NCBI GenBank assembly: GCA_019454045.1
Contig: SKCR01015026.1
Location: forward strand, 1 to 64,000
Length of the DNA: 64,000 bases
From: Zanthoxylum bungeanum
Taxonomy: Eukaryota; Streptophyta; Magnoliopsida; Sapindales; Rutaceae
Direction: 5' to 3'
The notes beneath the pieces were generated by a model, which had not been told where the DNA came from, did no database searches, and saw only the letters and a list, made by a program, of their open reading frames with translations. The number at the start of each line of letters is the position of its first letter. Position 1 is the stretch's first letter. Of this stretch, positions 47,870 to 60,205 are shown in pieces. A program made the position numbers and the translations under genes.

Positions 47870-48340
47870 TAGGGGTGGCAAAACGAATTAACGAATCGAA
47901 TTTGTATCGAATCCTAAACGAATCGAATCAAAATGTGATGAATTCGTATTCGATTCGTTTATTAAACGAATCCTAATATCATGATTCGTATTCGATTCGT
48001 TTATTGTTTAGTCAATGATATTATTTTTTACCACACTTGATTTACATTAATTCTTCATAAATATATGCATATGAAATATGTAATATGTAATTAATATATT
48101 TACTAAAAATACCTTAACTAATATCAAAAATATTACTTTTTCTATGATAATTAGTTATAATTTCTCGAATCTTAATTAAAAATTAACAAGAACTAGTAAA
48201 TAAAAATAATAAAACGAATCCTAAACGAATAAACGAATCAATGAGCTTAAATTCGTATTCGATTTGTTTAATAAACGAATCGAATCGAATTGACTCATTT
48301 ATTAAACGAATTCATTTTTTCAAACACATATCCACCCCTA
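47870..48340. mobile_element. MITE with TAGGGGTGGC ends (471 bp), perfect 8-bp TSD
   Basis: Starts TAGGGGTGGCAAAACGAATT and ends ATATCCACCCCTA. CTTTTAAT is duplicated exactly at 47862-47869 and 48341-48348. The interior of CGAATCGAAT/ATTCGATTCG words and ATTAATTCTTCATAAATATA matches the 41.3-kb copy. Confidence 0.9.
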
Positions 48341-49502
48341 CTTTTAATAACTTTTGTGTTTACAGTAATTTTTTTTGGTTTTTTTAATTTAAATTTATCC
48401 CTGTCAAAGTATTTTAAGGAAAAAAAACAGAAACAAGAATAAGTGCAATAGATACATATTTTCCTTTTTTTTTTTAAAAAAAAAAAAATCACTGTTTTAA
48501 GTCAATAATATAATTCAATTCTTTTCTCATTCAATCCCTTGTTTTCATAATAGAGATGACATCTTATTCTCTTTACGTGACCCAACCAAATGAGTTATCT
48601 ATTTTCGGGTGAATAGATAATAATTTTTTTTAAGATATAAAAAAAAAAATTAGATGCATATTTTTAATTGAATTATTAATTTAGAATGTTGTTAAAGATT
48701 TGAAATCCCGCTAAAAGTATGGCTTAAAAAAATACAAAAGAGGATGAATTATAAATTAAAAATTCTAAATTAAATAACCTCAATTCAATATAAATTCAAC
48801 TCATACACTCCCAATTTCATTCAAATCCTCCAACACCATCCACAATCAATACAATCTCATATGATATCAATTGGATTCTTTGATATCAATCAAACCTTCA
48901 CAATCTTCTTTACAGGCTCGAAGATGAACCAATTCACTTCAAGGGTGTGAAACAAATTTTTTATAACAAATGGCTTTCAAGATGCTAATTCAACCTCTAC
49001 AACTGCTTCTATATACTCAAAAGTATTTCCCACACTTACAATTTAGTCCGATCATTTTCACAATAATAATCAATCCATGATTATAAAGAATATGGAGAAC
49101 AAGACTATATGATAACAAAACTCATAAATGAGCAAATTTACATAATTTAAGTGTTTTTGAGCTAGATTATGGTCTAAACAAATGAGAGCTCAATAGATGA
49201 AGTATATGTAAGTTGGAAAAAATTGATCAAGTATAAAATGACCCGAAAGTTTTCAATTTATAGTTAGACTTGAAAATTAATCATTATAATTATTTCTACC
49301 GAGTTCGGTCGATCGCATTTCGCATCTAAACGTCTTCTTAAGCAAGTAGTCTCCAATCCGTTCAATCTGCATATATATTATAACCCACATCTAACTCGAT
49401 CCAACTTGTCGGGTCGAGTAGGTTGGTAAGTTGGATGTGAACCCCTATTTACAATAGGAATCTACTTGGACCAACTTAGATACTTAAAGATACATATCTA
49501 TC
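48341..49502. other. AT-rich intergenic DNA, nothing firm
   Basis: Contains homopolymer runs and a short phrase GGTTGGTAAGTTGGATGTGA near 49420. No open frame of protein character. Confidence 0.45.
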
Positions 49503-50536
49503 TGTTGGGGCAAAAGCTGCGGAAACGAGTCAGCTGATGAAATTGACTTTTAAAATATTTTTAATTCCGATAAATTAATTGATATCAAATACCTCTAATT
49601 TATCCATATTTCACTCATATCACATATTAATATCAAATATTAAAGTGTGATTACGCATAGCGACTCGAGATAAAATTTTCAGAAATATTTTACGTGGTTG
49701 CACGTTAACCGCTTACCGAATCACCGAACCAATTGACTGTAATATTTGGATAGTCGAATCATGCGCAATATCAGATCAGCCCACTGCTACAGTAACCGAG
49801 GTATTGTAGCAATGGCTAAATGTGATAATTTAAGTAAATTATCATTTTATCCCTAGTGCGGAAATTTTCGAAACACTACCGAAATAATTTCAAAAATTTT
49901 GAGAATATTCCTACACACTATACACACTGTTATAGTACTCAGAGTACTGTAGCAATAACCAAAAACTCATAATTTCACTAAATTATGATTTTGCCTCTAA
50001 TGTGATTTTTTGGGAAAATTCTCAAAATACTTCCGGAATAATTTCGAAAATTCCGGAATTTTTCCTACACATTTTCACACATCTAATTTCATCCACAACA
50101 CCTCAATTTCACCAAATCAATAATTTTGAATTAATTACATAATTAATCACATTAATACTCTAATTAATTCAAAATTCATGCAAATCTAAATCCATAATCA
50201 CCAATAGAAATCCACCACCATAAAGTAATTCAAGAATAATTTTAGGCCACCAAGGAGTGGCTCAAGTAACTTTAGAATGACAATTTGGTATTCAACACCT
50301 GAATTAAGCCTAATTACACTAATTAGCTTAATTAGCTTTACACATGCAAATCTAGGCTTCCTAATTTGGTTTCTATCATCCTAATCTCATCAAACAAGCA
50401 TGGATATAGTAAATCTAATTAGGAAGTAATTGTAAATAATTTACAAGAAAAATGATAAAAGAAATTACCTTAATTTCCTTGCAAGCCTTTGTTATAACTC
50501 CAAAATAACGCATCCATACTTCCAATTTGATGCATG
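49503..50536 (-). mobile_element. LTR fragment related to the adjacent minus-strand copia LTR
   Basis: Begins (plus strand) TGTTGGGGCAAAAGCTGCGG, as the complement of an LTR ending ...CCAACA. It shares ordered phrases with the LTR at 50537-50869 and 60211-62302, for example a GATATCAAATACCTCTAATT-like phrase against GATATTCAATACATCTAATT, and CTTTAGAATGACAAT against CTCTAGAATGACAAT. It is cut off at 50536 where the next LTR starts. Confidence 0.5.
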
Positions 50537-50869
50537 TGTTGGCGTTTTGATGGCAGAAGTGCGATTTTAATCAAAAATGATTTTTAAAAATTTTTAAAAT
50601 TTTTTGAACGAATTAGCCGATATTCAATACATCTAATTAGATCGTATTTCACCTAATCATATTATTTGTCAACAACTTAACAACATAAACTAATCGCAAA
50701 AATGCAACAAAGATTTTACAAAAAAGTTTTTGAAAAATACTACGAACAACAGGTAATCGGTCAAATCGGTCAACCAACTACTGAGCAAGGTCGACCCGAT
50801 CAGTTGGGCAGTAACCGGTCAGTCCCTGGACTGTCCAAATAGTGAATAATTTACTGCTTGGATTGCCCT

Positions 50870-52799
50870 TGTTGGACAATTATGACCCATAATATCACTA
50901 TTTGTAAAAGACATGATGTTCTTTGTACAAATTAACTATGTGACAATTAAATTGCTCTTTAAACATTTTGTAATTGGATTACTCGGATATACAAATGATA
51001 AAAGTCCATATGATTAGTACCGGATTAGTAAGATATGAGACAATATTAATCCACGAAAGGTTTAATCATTAAATATCTCTAGTCGTAGTATTATCGAGAC
51101 TGGACATCGATAATCCGGAATAAGCTAGTATTACACTTGTGTGCGTTATAGAAGCTTAACGGCATAGTTCTCATATATTTAAGTATTAGATACTTATGCA
51201 AGTGTGATAGGAGGTTCTGTTAGCCGTTGGACTGGGAACAGTTTCGCTCTGGATAGACCCCTCAGAGTCCCATTGGTATTATGACTATGTGTCTATGGGA
51301 ATCCGAATCAGGGTAGGTGTATGTGGTCTTAACCTGAGACTTGCATCGCTAATACTTACGACAATCAGTATACTTTGGTTTTGGTCGTCCGGAGTTTTAA
51401 CAGGTTCTGTGTACGCCTCTTCTGGGTATACTGAAAACGTAGTGTATTGGGTGTGATGTCAAGATTGAAGTATCACTTCAGTCATATGGAGATGATGATC
51501 ACGCATGGATACATAACTAGTACTCTTAAATGATATAGCTATCGGGATAGTATGATTAGGTCATGATTATCCGATTACAGAGACTAGTTGCTAGTGATCC
51601 GATATATGCTTCGTACGGGGCAGACAAAATTCCAGCCCCAGGCCTAGCATGTGACATCAGATACTGGATCGTAATACGTAATACATTGTATACTACGCTT
51701 GATATAGATTATATATATTCCATGTTGAATATATTTCTGGAGAATTGAGTAGGCACGATGCTTTGTTAGAAGCCAACCATGTCTTGTAAATCGGTAAGAA
51801 CGTGGTACCGGGTACACACATGTTCGGATAGTTCGATGACCGTATTTACTACCAACATATCCAGGGATCTCTTGGGTCGATTCCCAAAGATTCACCGATG
51901 ACATTTGACTCGAACAGAATTAATCTAGGATTAATTATGAGAGAGAAAATTAATATGGGATCAATTACGGTAAGAATTAATCTGGGATTAATTATCAGAG
52001 AAAGAATTAATCTGGGATTAATTGCGTCGAGAATTTATCTGGGATTAAATTCGTCGAGAAGAGAGAACGCGATTAATTTAGAATTAATCGGCAAAATGAA
52101 TTTAATAGTGAAATTAGATTTTTACTATTTAATTAATTGGGCTAAAATAATATATTATATATATTAATTGAAATTGGATTTCAATGCGGAATTAAATTGG
52201 ATTTTAATTCTAGCGAACGAATTAATTTAGAATTAATTCACAAGCGACTTTCGTAATAATTTTGCGAGACATTATTATTTAAATTAAATTGGATTTAATT
52301 ACGTCACAACGGAAAATTCGTTTAGTCGGATTAAACGAACCGGGCCCAAAGTGTGTTGTGTAAGTCAACTTGAATTTTGAATTCAAAGTGGTGTGACCCA
52401 CTCACTTACATCAACTAGTCACTATTTGATGGACGTGGTTGGCATAATAAATTGGATTTATTCAACCAACACATCAACCAAGTCATAACTTTTGCTTTAT
52501 GTTTTGAGACAAAAATCAACTATTCATCTTCTCTCTTCTTAGCAAAACAGTGAGCCTCCTCTTCTCCCATGGAATTTTGTTGTAAAAATTTCATCAAGCT
52601 AGCACTTAAAAGAGTAAACTTAGGTGATAGGGAAACTCACCCTTGAGTTTGGAATCCAAAAGAAAGTTTGGAGCGTCCACACATCCATGAAAAGTTTTGA
52701 ATCTCAACCGATTCAAGTAAGTAATTTCCGCAACTTGTCTTTGATTTATTCACACACAAATCATCTTAGTGATCTTGTGGCATGTGTAGGACACTAACA
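50870..52799 (+). mobile_element. 5' LTR of plus-strand Ty1-copia element
   Basis: Runs TGTTGGACAATTATGACCC... to ...GTAGGACACTAACA (1,930 bp). GCCCT precedes it (50865-50869) and follows the 3' LTR. Immediately after comes TGGTATCTAGAGCC (52801), an initiator-Met-tRNA primer binding site with one extra base. A minisatellite of AATTAATCTGGGATTAATT units lies at about 51915-52085. Confidence 0.92.
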
Positions 52800-54424
52800 A
52801 TGGTATCTAGAGCCATCCTAAGTTTGATTTGAATTATAGGGTTTATGGACTTTAATTTGGGGATTTTGTGTTTGGAGCATGATTTGCCTAAATTGATTGT
52901 GTGGTTATGTTTATATAATGTTGAATTGGATTTTTGCATTGATGGATTTGTGAAAAATTGATTAGATCAAAAATCCCCAAATCCTTTGACATGGCCGAAT
53001 ATACCCTAGGTTGTGCTCATGGTGATTTTTTGAAAATTTGACATTGTAGTTCGATATAATTCAAGAATACGTACTTTGAGTATTTATTCTTAAACGAGTT
53101 GGACTCGCGCAAATCAATTCATTGTTTGAACATTGGATGGTCATTAATTCAAAGATTAATTAATTGGATTAGATTGATTGAATAACATGCTTTGTGTGAA
53201 TACTTGGATGTATTTGTATGAATAATGTATATCAGATTGATATTAGAAGGGAGAAGGCAATTTTGGAAATTATTGTAATAAATTTAGAATTTATTTAAAT
53301 TGGACCTGCGTGTCCAGCCTATTATCTATATTCTCTTTGTATTTCTCTTCTCACCAATTCCCCTCAATGCAAATGAGGTTTCTTTTAGTGTTATATAATT
53401 GGGTAGAAGTATGAATAGTGCTAGCGGGAGAGAGGAAAGAGAGAGATTTGTTCTAGGAAAAATTTGTTATATATTCATCCGCATATCGTTATTAATTTAT
53501 TTCGCGCCTTATTATGCTTTTAGAATGCATGTTTAAGGGTGTATGATGAGACCTAATCAAAGATAATAAATTGGTTGCCAATTTACGCGAAAAACCCTCA
53601 ATATATATTAAGCGTTTTCCTTCCATTGAGTGGTTCTCTCTCAAGATCCAAGATTGACATTGGTTTGTTGGCCAAAGTCAAGACCATTGTCCATCGCGGA
53701 TGTGTTTGAACCACGAAAGCTTTGTTCTATATCGCATGTCTTGGGCGGTTGTGACTTGTTGGCTAAAGTCAAGGTCACTTCTAGTTTATCGACGTGGATT
53801 ACGAAGCTATCCCACTGTCAATGAGCCGCGCTTAACTGGAATCATTAAGTTTGTTGAGCCAAAGCCAAGGCTTAGTTGATTCAGAGGAAAATGTTAGGAA
53901 ATATATTGGATATATTTACATATATTGGATATATGTTTCGGACTTGGAGGTCCACCTACCGGATCTAGGAATTGGATGGGATCCAATTGATCTTAGAGAT
54001 CTACTTAGTTAAGTTTCATACAGCTTGTTGGCCAAAGTCAAGGTTGTGTGTTATTTAACGGGATCCTAGCCCACTAGGAAACTAGGTTTCCCGAGTACTC
54101 CACAGAGGGTTAGAGGCTCGCCAAAAAATAGTGGGAGGCTAGTATTAAATTTGCAATTTCGTTTAAATACTTACCAATACGCGCTCTTTTAATTTTATTT
54201 ATCATTGTTATAAATATATATTAGTTGGACTAATATCGAATATTGCTTTCTTTGAACAGTTGGACTGTACTAAACACTACTCTATTTGTAGTTGGTTATA
54301 TAGTTGGACTATAATAGCCATTACATTTTGAGTGTACTCGAAATCGTTGATTGGATATTTGAACTATTGCAATTGAGATGGCTTGAAAGATTAGCGTTAA
54401 GGGACATAATCCTGGGTGAAAATG

Positions 54425-55383
54425 TCTTCAACGACGTAAATTTTCAGATTGGGAAATGAATCTCAAGATAGTCTTGGGAGCTGAGAAGTTATTCTATTGG
54501 ATAGAGAAACCTCTCGGGCCCTGACCCTAGAGTTGAGAAAATAGTAGAGCATGAGCTTAGGAAGACTCATCGTGATGATAACTTTAGTGCTCAATTTGTT
54601 ATGCTTGCCGCAATGACTTCTTAATTTTTTCATCAGAACTAAGGATTAGATCCTTATACCATGATGTTGAAATTAAAGGATCTTCATAGATCTAACCTTA
54701 GATATTAGAAGTATGAATTGCAAAAGAAGCACTTTTGCTCGCGTATGTCAGAGACTACATCTGTCGAGCACTAGGTATCGCAGATGATTGCTGACATCAA
54801 ACAGCTAGGTTAGTTGGGCATTACCTACGAGGCCGAGACTGCCATAGATTTGATCTTACAGTCTCTGCCCGAATGTTGGGGCGGGTTCATCATGAACCAA
54901 GAGAAAAATCTTGGAGAGTTAATGGCTATGCTCAAGGAGGCAGAGCCAGAGCTTCCAAAAGGGCAATAAGCACAAGGTGCATCTTACTTCGACATCCCAG
55001 AAGGCCAAGGCTTGGCCGAAGGCTTCTGGGGGTGTGAAAAGGGCAAAAGAAAAATCGTCACAGTCTTCTGGGAAGACAAATGACATATCCCAAGATGTTT
55101 GCCTAAACTGTGGCAAACGGGGTCACTGGAACCGTGACTGCCGTATGGACAAGGAAGACATGAAGGAAGTGAAGGCGGGTAAGGCTCCGACTTCAGGTAT
55201 GTTTGTTATTGAAATAAACGTGTCCACTACTGGTTTTAAAAATTGGATTTTTGATACTGGATGTGGTACATACATATGTACTGATGTGCGGGATCTGCTG
55301 ATTAGCAGGAGACTGGCTTCAGATGAGATCGACCTGCAAGTCAAAAACGGGACGAGAGTCGCTGTTTTGGCTGTGGGGACCTA
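54425..55383 (+). pseudogene. Copia gag with zinc knuckle and start of protease, broken
   Basis: Starts MSSTT then stops. Later pieces read AIDLILQSLPECWGGFIMNQ (UBN2-type gag), then a CCHC zinc knuckle CLNCGKRGHWNRDC (near 55100-55141) and a protease active site WIFDTGCGTYICTD (55242-55283). Frames change and several TAG/TAA codons interrupt it. Confidence 0.85.
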
Positions 55384-55607
55384 AGTTTTGGAACTGCCCT
55401 TTGGGCATATACTTAAATTAGGAAACTGTTATAATGTACCTAGTTTGACTAGAAACATTATCTCTATATCTAGTTTAACCCGTTGCGGGTAAACCTTTAT
55501 GTCCAGAACACTGGGTGTTTTGTTTATAAGATGATATTGAGATATACACATTAGATGTGAATAATAATATTTATATTTCAAATATAAATAAATCTCAAAC
55601 ATAAAAT

Positions 55608-56686
55608 ATGACAAACAAAAGACTCAAACTGAGTAAATCAGATGAGACTTATTTATGGCATTGTTGTCTGGGACACATTAACAATAATCGTATATCCACT
55701 CTTTGGAAGAATGAATACTTGGATGGATTTGATCCTAATTCATATGATGTCTGCGAATCTTGTTTATTAGGCAAAGTGCCTAAAACAGTTTTTAGCGGTA
55801 AAAATATACGTGCCACCGAGCTGTTAGCCCTCGTTCATGGTGACGAATGTGGGCCCATGTCTAGCTAGGCTAGAGATGGATACATTAATAAGAATCATAT
55901 ATCCACTATTTGGAAGAATGGATACTTGGAAGGATTTGATCCTAATTCATATGATGTCTGCGAATCTTGTTTATTAGGTAAAATGCCTAAAACGTTTTTT
56001 AGCGGTAAAAGTGTATGTGCCACCGAGCTGTTAGCCCTCGTTCATGGTGACGTATGTGGGCCCATATCTAGCTAGGCTAGAGATGGATATGAATACTTCA
56101 TAACCTTTACGGATGTTGCATCGTGTTATGGTTATGTGTATCTTATGACACATAAATCGGAAACTTTTGATAAATTCAAAGAGTTTCGACACGAAGTAGA
56201 AAAACAGACTGGTAAAAGTATTAAAACATTACGGCTGGACCGTGGTGGAAAATACTTAAGCAATAAGTTTCTCGATTACTTGAAAGAGTATGATATTCTT
56301 TCATAGTGGACTCCTCCCGGAACACCTCAATTGAGTAGTGTGTCCGAACGGAGAAACCAGACTTTATTGGATATGGTTAGGTTAATAATGAGTCATACTG
56401 AGCTACCAATTTCCTTCACGAGATACGCATTGAACAATATAATACTTATTTTGAATAAGATTCCGTCAAAGCCTGTTGAACGGACTTCATATGAAATATG
56501 GACAGGAAAGAAATTGGGTTTCTCATTCCTAAAGATTTGGGAATGCTGGGCATATATTTGGATGGTACCAAACTAGAACCCAAATCGGATAAATGCCTAT
56601 TTGTAATTGGTTATCCCAGGGAAACCAATTCCACAACTCACAAGAGAACAAATATATTTGTTGCTCTCCATTCGGTTTTCCTTTAA
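55608..56686 (+). pseudogene. Copia GAG-pre-integrase and integrase, broken
   Basis: The zinc-binding start reads LWHCCLGHINNNRIS...CESCLLGK. The core holds FTDVASCYGYVYLMTHKS, TLRLDRGGKYLSNKF and, after a TAG, WTPPGTPQLSSVSERRNQT. A 207-bp stretch (55676-55882) is duplicated in tandem (55883-56089), repeating the pre-integrase segment; both copies carry TAG codons. Confidence 0.88.
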
Positions 56687-56979
56687 AAGGAATTCCTATA
56701 TGCATTGGTAAGTGGGAGGAAAGTACAACTCGATGAAAATCGGAGTGATACTGTTCCTGTCACTAATCCCCTCACGGAACATAAACAGTTTATCATGGAT
56801 TAGACTGTTCCATAATCTTTTAATACACAAGAACCACGTAGGTCGGAGAGATTCAGAGAACAACCTTAGAGGTATGGGTTTCTGATCTCACCTTATGAAG
56901 ATATTAATCTTATTGAGGAATACGAACCGGCTACGTATGAGGATGTGATACAAGGTATCGACTCCATTTATGGCAAAGT

Positions 56980-58304
56980 GCCATGAAATCCGAAATGGAT
57001 TCCATGTATAACAATCAAGTTTGGACACTGGTTGATGTACCAGAAGGCATTGTGCCTATTGGTAGCAAATGAGCCTTCATGGTGAAGACATAAATGGATG
57101 AAAACATACAAAAGTACAAAGCTAGGCTTGTATCGAAAGAGTATCGTCATCAACATGGTGTCGATTACGATGAAACTTTTTCACCTGTTGCCATGATTAA
57201 ATCCATTCGGATAATGCTTACTAATGCTATATATTTCGATTGTGAAATATGGCAGCTGGACGTCTAAACCGCTTTCCTTAACGGAAACCTTTTGAAGGAT
57301 GTTTTATATAACACCCTGACGGTTTTGTCGCGCCAAAACATGTAAACTAGGTTTGCAAGTTAAATCGATCCATTTATGGATTGAAGCAAGCATTGCGTTC
57401 TTGGAACCACATTTTGATGAGATCATAATGGTATATGGTTTCATTCAAAATGAAAATGATTCTTATGTATATAAGAAGGCTAGTGGGAGCGCACTGACAA
57501 TGATTGTCCTATACGTTGATGATGTATTATTTCTTGGAAATGACATTCTCATATTAAAATCGGTAAAATCTTGGCTTTTATTAAAATTCTCCATGGAATA
57601 CTTGGGAGAGACAACCTTTGTTCTAGGAATAAGGATCAACTAGGATAGATCTAAAAGTTATTGGCGCTCTCCGAGAGCTCTACATTGTTAGACATGTACG
57701 TGACATGGTGTCTCATATGCTTTGAGCATCTGAAGTCACAATCAGGCCGATCCAGGTGATGGTCACTGGATTGATGTAAAGAACATCCTTAAGTATCTTA
57801 GACGAACTAAGGATACATTCTTAATCTATGGAGAATGAGAACTTGGAGTGACTAGGTTCACCGACGCAAGTTTCCTAACCGATAATGACGACTTTAAGTC
57901 GTAATAAGGGTACATATTTTATTTGAATAACGAAACAGTGAGCTGGAAATCTTCCTAGCAAGATACTGTTGCCGATTCAACAAAAGCAGATTATATTGCT
58001 GCTGCTGAGGCAGCAAAAGAAGCATTTTGGATCTATAAAATTCCTAATTGGATTAGGAGTAGTTCTGTTAGCAGCTGAGCTATGCTACAACACATGCTAA
58101 GGAATTACGGTCTCATCAATGATCAAGTATGTACTTCGACGATTTCATCTGATTCGTGAGATCACGCATCGTGGCGATGTCAAGATCGACAAGATCATTT
58201 CAGATGATAACCTTGGATATCCGCTGACGAAAGCGATATCTCAGCATAAGCATGAACGATCCGTACATAGTTCAGGTGTTGGACACTTGAGTGATTGGCT
58301 ATAG
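56980..58304 (+). pseudogene. Copia reverse transcriptase and RNase H, broken
   Basis: RT pieces: YKARLVSKEYRHQHGVDYDE, FSPVAMIKSIRIMLTNA, a TAA in place of a residue in WQLDV*TAFLNGN, and the catalytic LYVDDVLFLGND (near 57507-57545). RNase H pieces: TRFTDASFL, NNETVSWKSS, DSTKADYIAAAEAAKEAFWI and a C-terminal DNLGYPLTKAI. Multiple stops and frame changes. Confidence 0.88.
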
Positions 58305-58318
58305 GCCAAGTGGGAGAT

Positions 58319-60205
58319 TTTTGGATAATTATGACCCATAGCATCACTATTTGTAAAAGACATGGTGTTTTTTGTATAAATTAACTATGTGACAAAGGAA
58401 ATTGCTCTTTTATCATTTTGTAATTGGATTACTCGGATATACAAATGATAAAAGTCCATATGATTAGTACCAGATTAATAAGATATGAGACAGTATTAAT
58501 CCACGAAAGTTTTAATCATTAAATATCCCTAGTCGTAGTATTATCGAGACTGGACATCGATAATGCGGAATAGGCTAGTATTACACTTGTGCGCATTATG
58601 GAAGCTTAACGACATAGTTCTTATATATTTAAGTATTGGATACTTATGTAAGTGTGATAGAAGGTTCTGTTAGTCGTTGGACCGGGAACAACTTCGCTCT
58701 GGATAGACCCATCGGAGTCCCATTGGTATTATGACTATGTGTCTATGGGAATCCGAATCAGGGTAGGTGTATGTCGTCTTAACCTGAGATTTGCATCGCT
58801 AATACTTACGACAATCAGTATACTTTGGTTTTGGTCGTCCGGAGCTTTAACAGGTTCTGTGTACGCCTCTTCTGGGTATACTGACAATCGTAGTGTATTG
58901 GGTGTGATGTCAAGATGGAAGTATTACTTCAGTCATATGGAGATGATGATCACGCAGTGATACATAACTAGTACTCTTAAATGTTATAGCTATCGGGATA
59001 GTATGACTAGGTCATGATTATCCGATTACAGAGACTAGTTGCTAGTGATCCGATATATGCTTGATACGAGGTAGACACAATTCCAGCCCCAGGCCTAACA
59101 TTTGACATCAGATACCGGATCGTAATACGCAATACATTGTATACTACGCTTGATATAGATTATATATATTCCATGTTGAATATATTTCTGGAGAATTGGG
59201 TAGGCGCGGTGCTTTGCTAGAAGCCAACCATGTCTTGTAAATCGGTAAGAACGCCGTATTTACTGCCAACATATCCAGGGATCTCTTGGGCCACTTCTCA
59301 AAGATTCACCGATGACATTTGACTCGAACAGAATTAATCTATGATTAATTATGAGAGAGAAAATTAATCTGAGATTAATTACGGCAAGAATTAATCTGGG
59401 ATTAATTATCAGAGAAAGAATTAATCTGGGATTAATTGCGTTGAGAATTTATCTAGGATTAAATTCGTCGAGAGGAGAGAACGCGATTAATTTGGGGCAA
59501 AATGAATTTAATGGTGAAATTAGATTTTTACTATTTAATTAATTGGGCTAAAATAACATGTTAGATATATTAATTGAAATTGGATTTCAATGCGGAATTA
59601 AATTAGATTTTAATTCTAGCGAACGAATTAATTTAGAAATTAATTCGCAAGCGACTTTCGTAATAATTTTACGAGGCATGTTATTTAAATTAAATTGGAT
59701 TTAATTACGTCATGAAGGAAAATTCGTTTAGTCGGATTAAACGAACCGGGCCCAAAGTGTGTTGTGTAAGTCAACTTGAATTTTGAATTCAAAGTGGTGG
59801 GACCCACTCACTTACATCAACTAGTCATTATTTGATGGAAGTGGTTGGCATAATAAATTGGATTTATTCAACCAACACATCAACCAAGTCATAATTTTTG
59901 CTTTATGTTTTGGAAACAAAAATCAACTATTCATCTTCTCTCTTCTTAGCAAAACCTTTAGCCTCCTCTTCTCCCATGGGATTTTTTGCAAGAATTTCAT
60001 CAAGATAACACTTAAAGGAGTCAACTTAGGTGATAGGGAAACTCACCATTGAGTTTGGAATCCAAAAGAAAGCTTGGAGCTTCCACACATACATGAAAAG
60101 TTTTGAATCTCAACCGATCAAAGTAAGTAATTTCCGCAACTTGTCTTTGATTTATTCACACATAAATCATCTTAGTGATCTTGTGGCATGTGTAGGACAC
60201 TAACT
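58319..60205 (+). mobile_element. 3' LTR of plus-strand Ty1-copia element
   Basis: 1,887 bp, closely similar to 50870-52799 with scattered substitutions and small deletions. Its first bases have drifted to TTTTGGATAATTATG and its end to ...ACACTAACT. It is followed by the target duplication GCCCT (60206-60210). LTR divergence looks larger than in the LARD, so this insertion is probably older. Confidence 0.92.

Larger units (their letters stand above)
52800..58318 (+). mobile_element. Interior of the plus-strand Ty1-copia element, degenerate
   Basis: 5.5 kb between the LTRs, with gag, protease, integrase, reverse transcriptase and RNase H in the Ty1-copia order. A ~1.6-kb leader lies before gag and holds repeated GTTGGCCAAAGTCAAG phrases (53670-54045). 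Many stops and frame changes make it non-functional. A polypurine tract AAGTGGGAGA precedes the 3' LTR. Confidence 0.92.
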
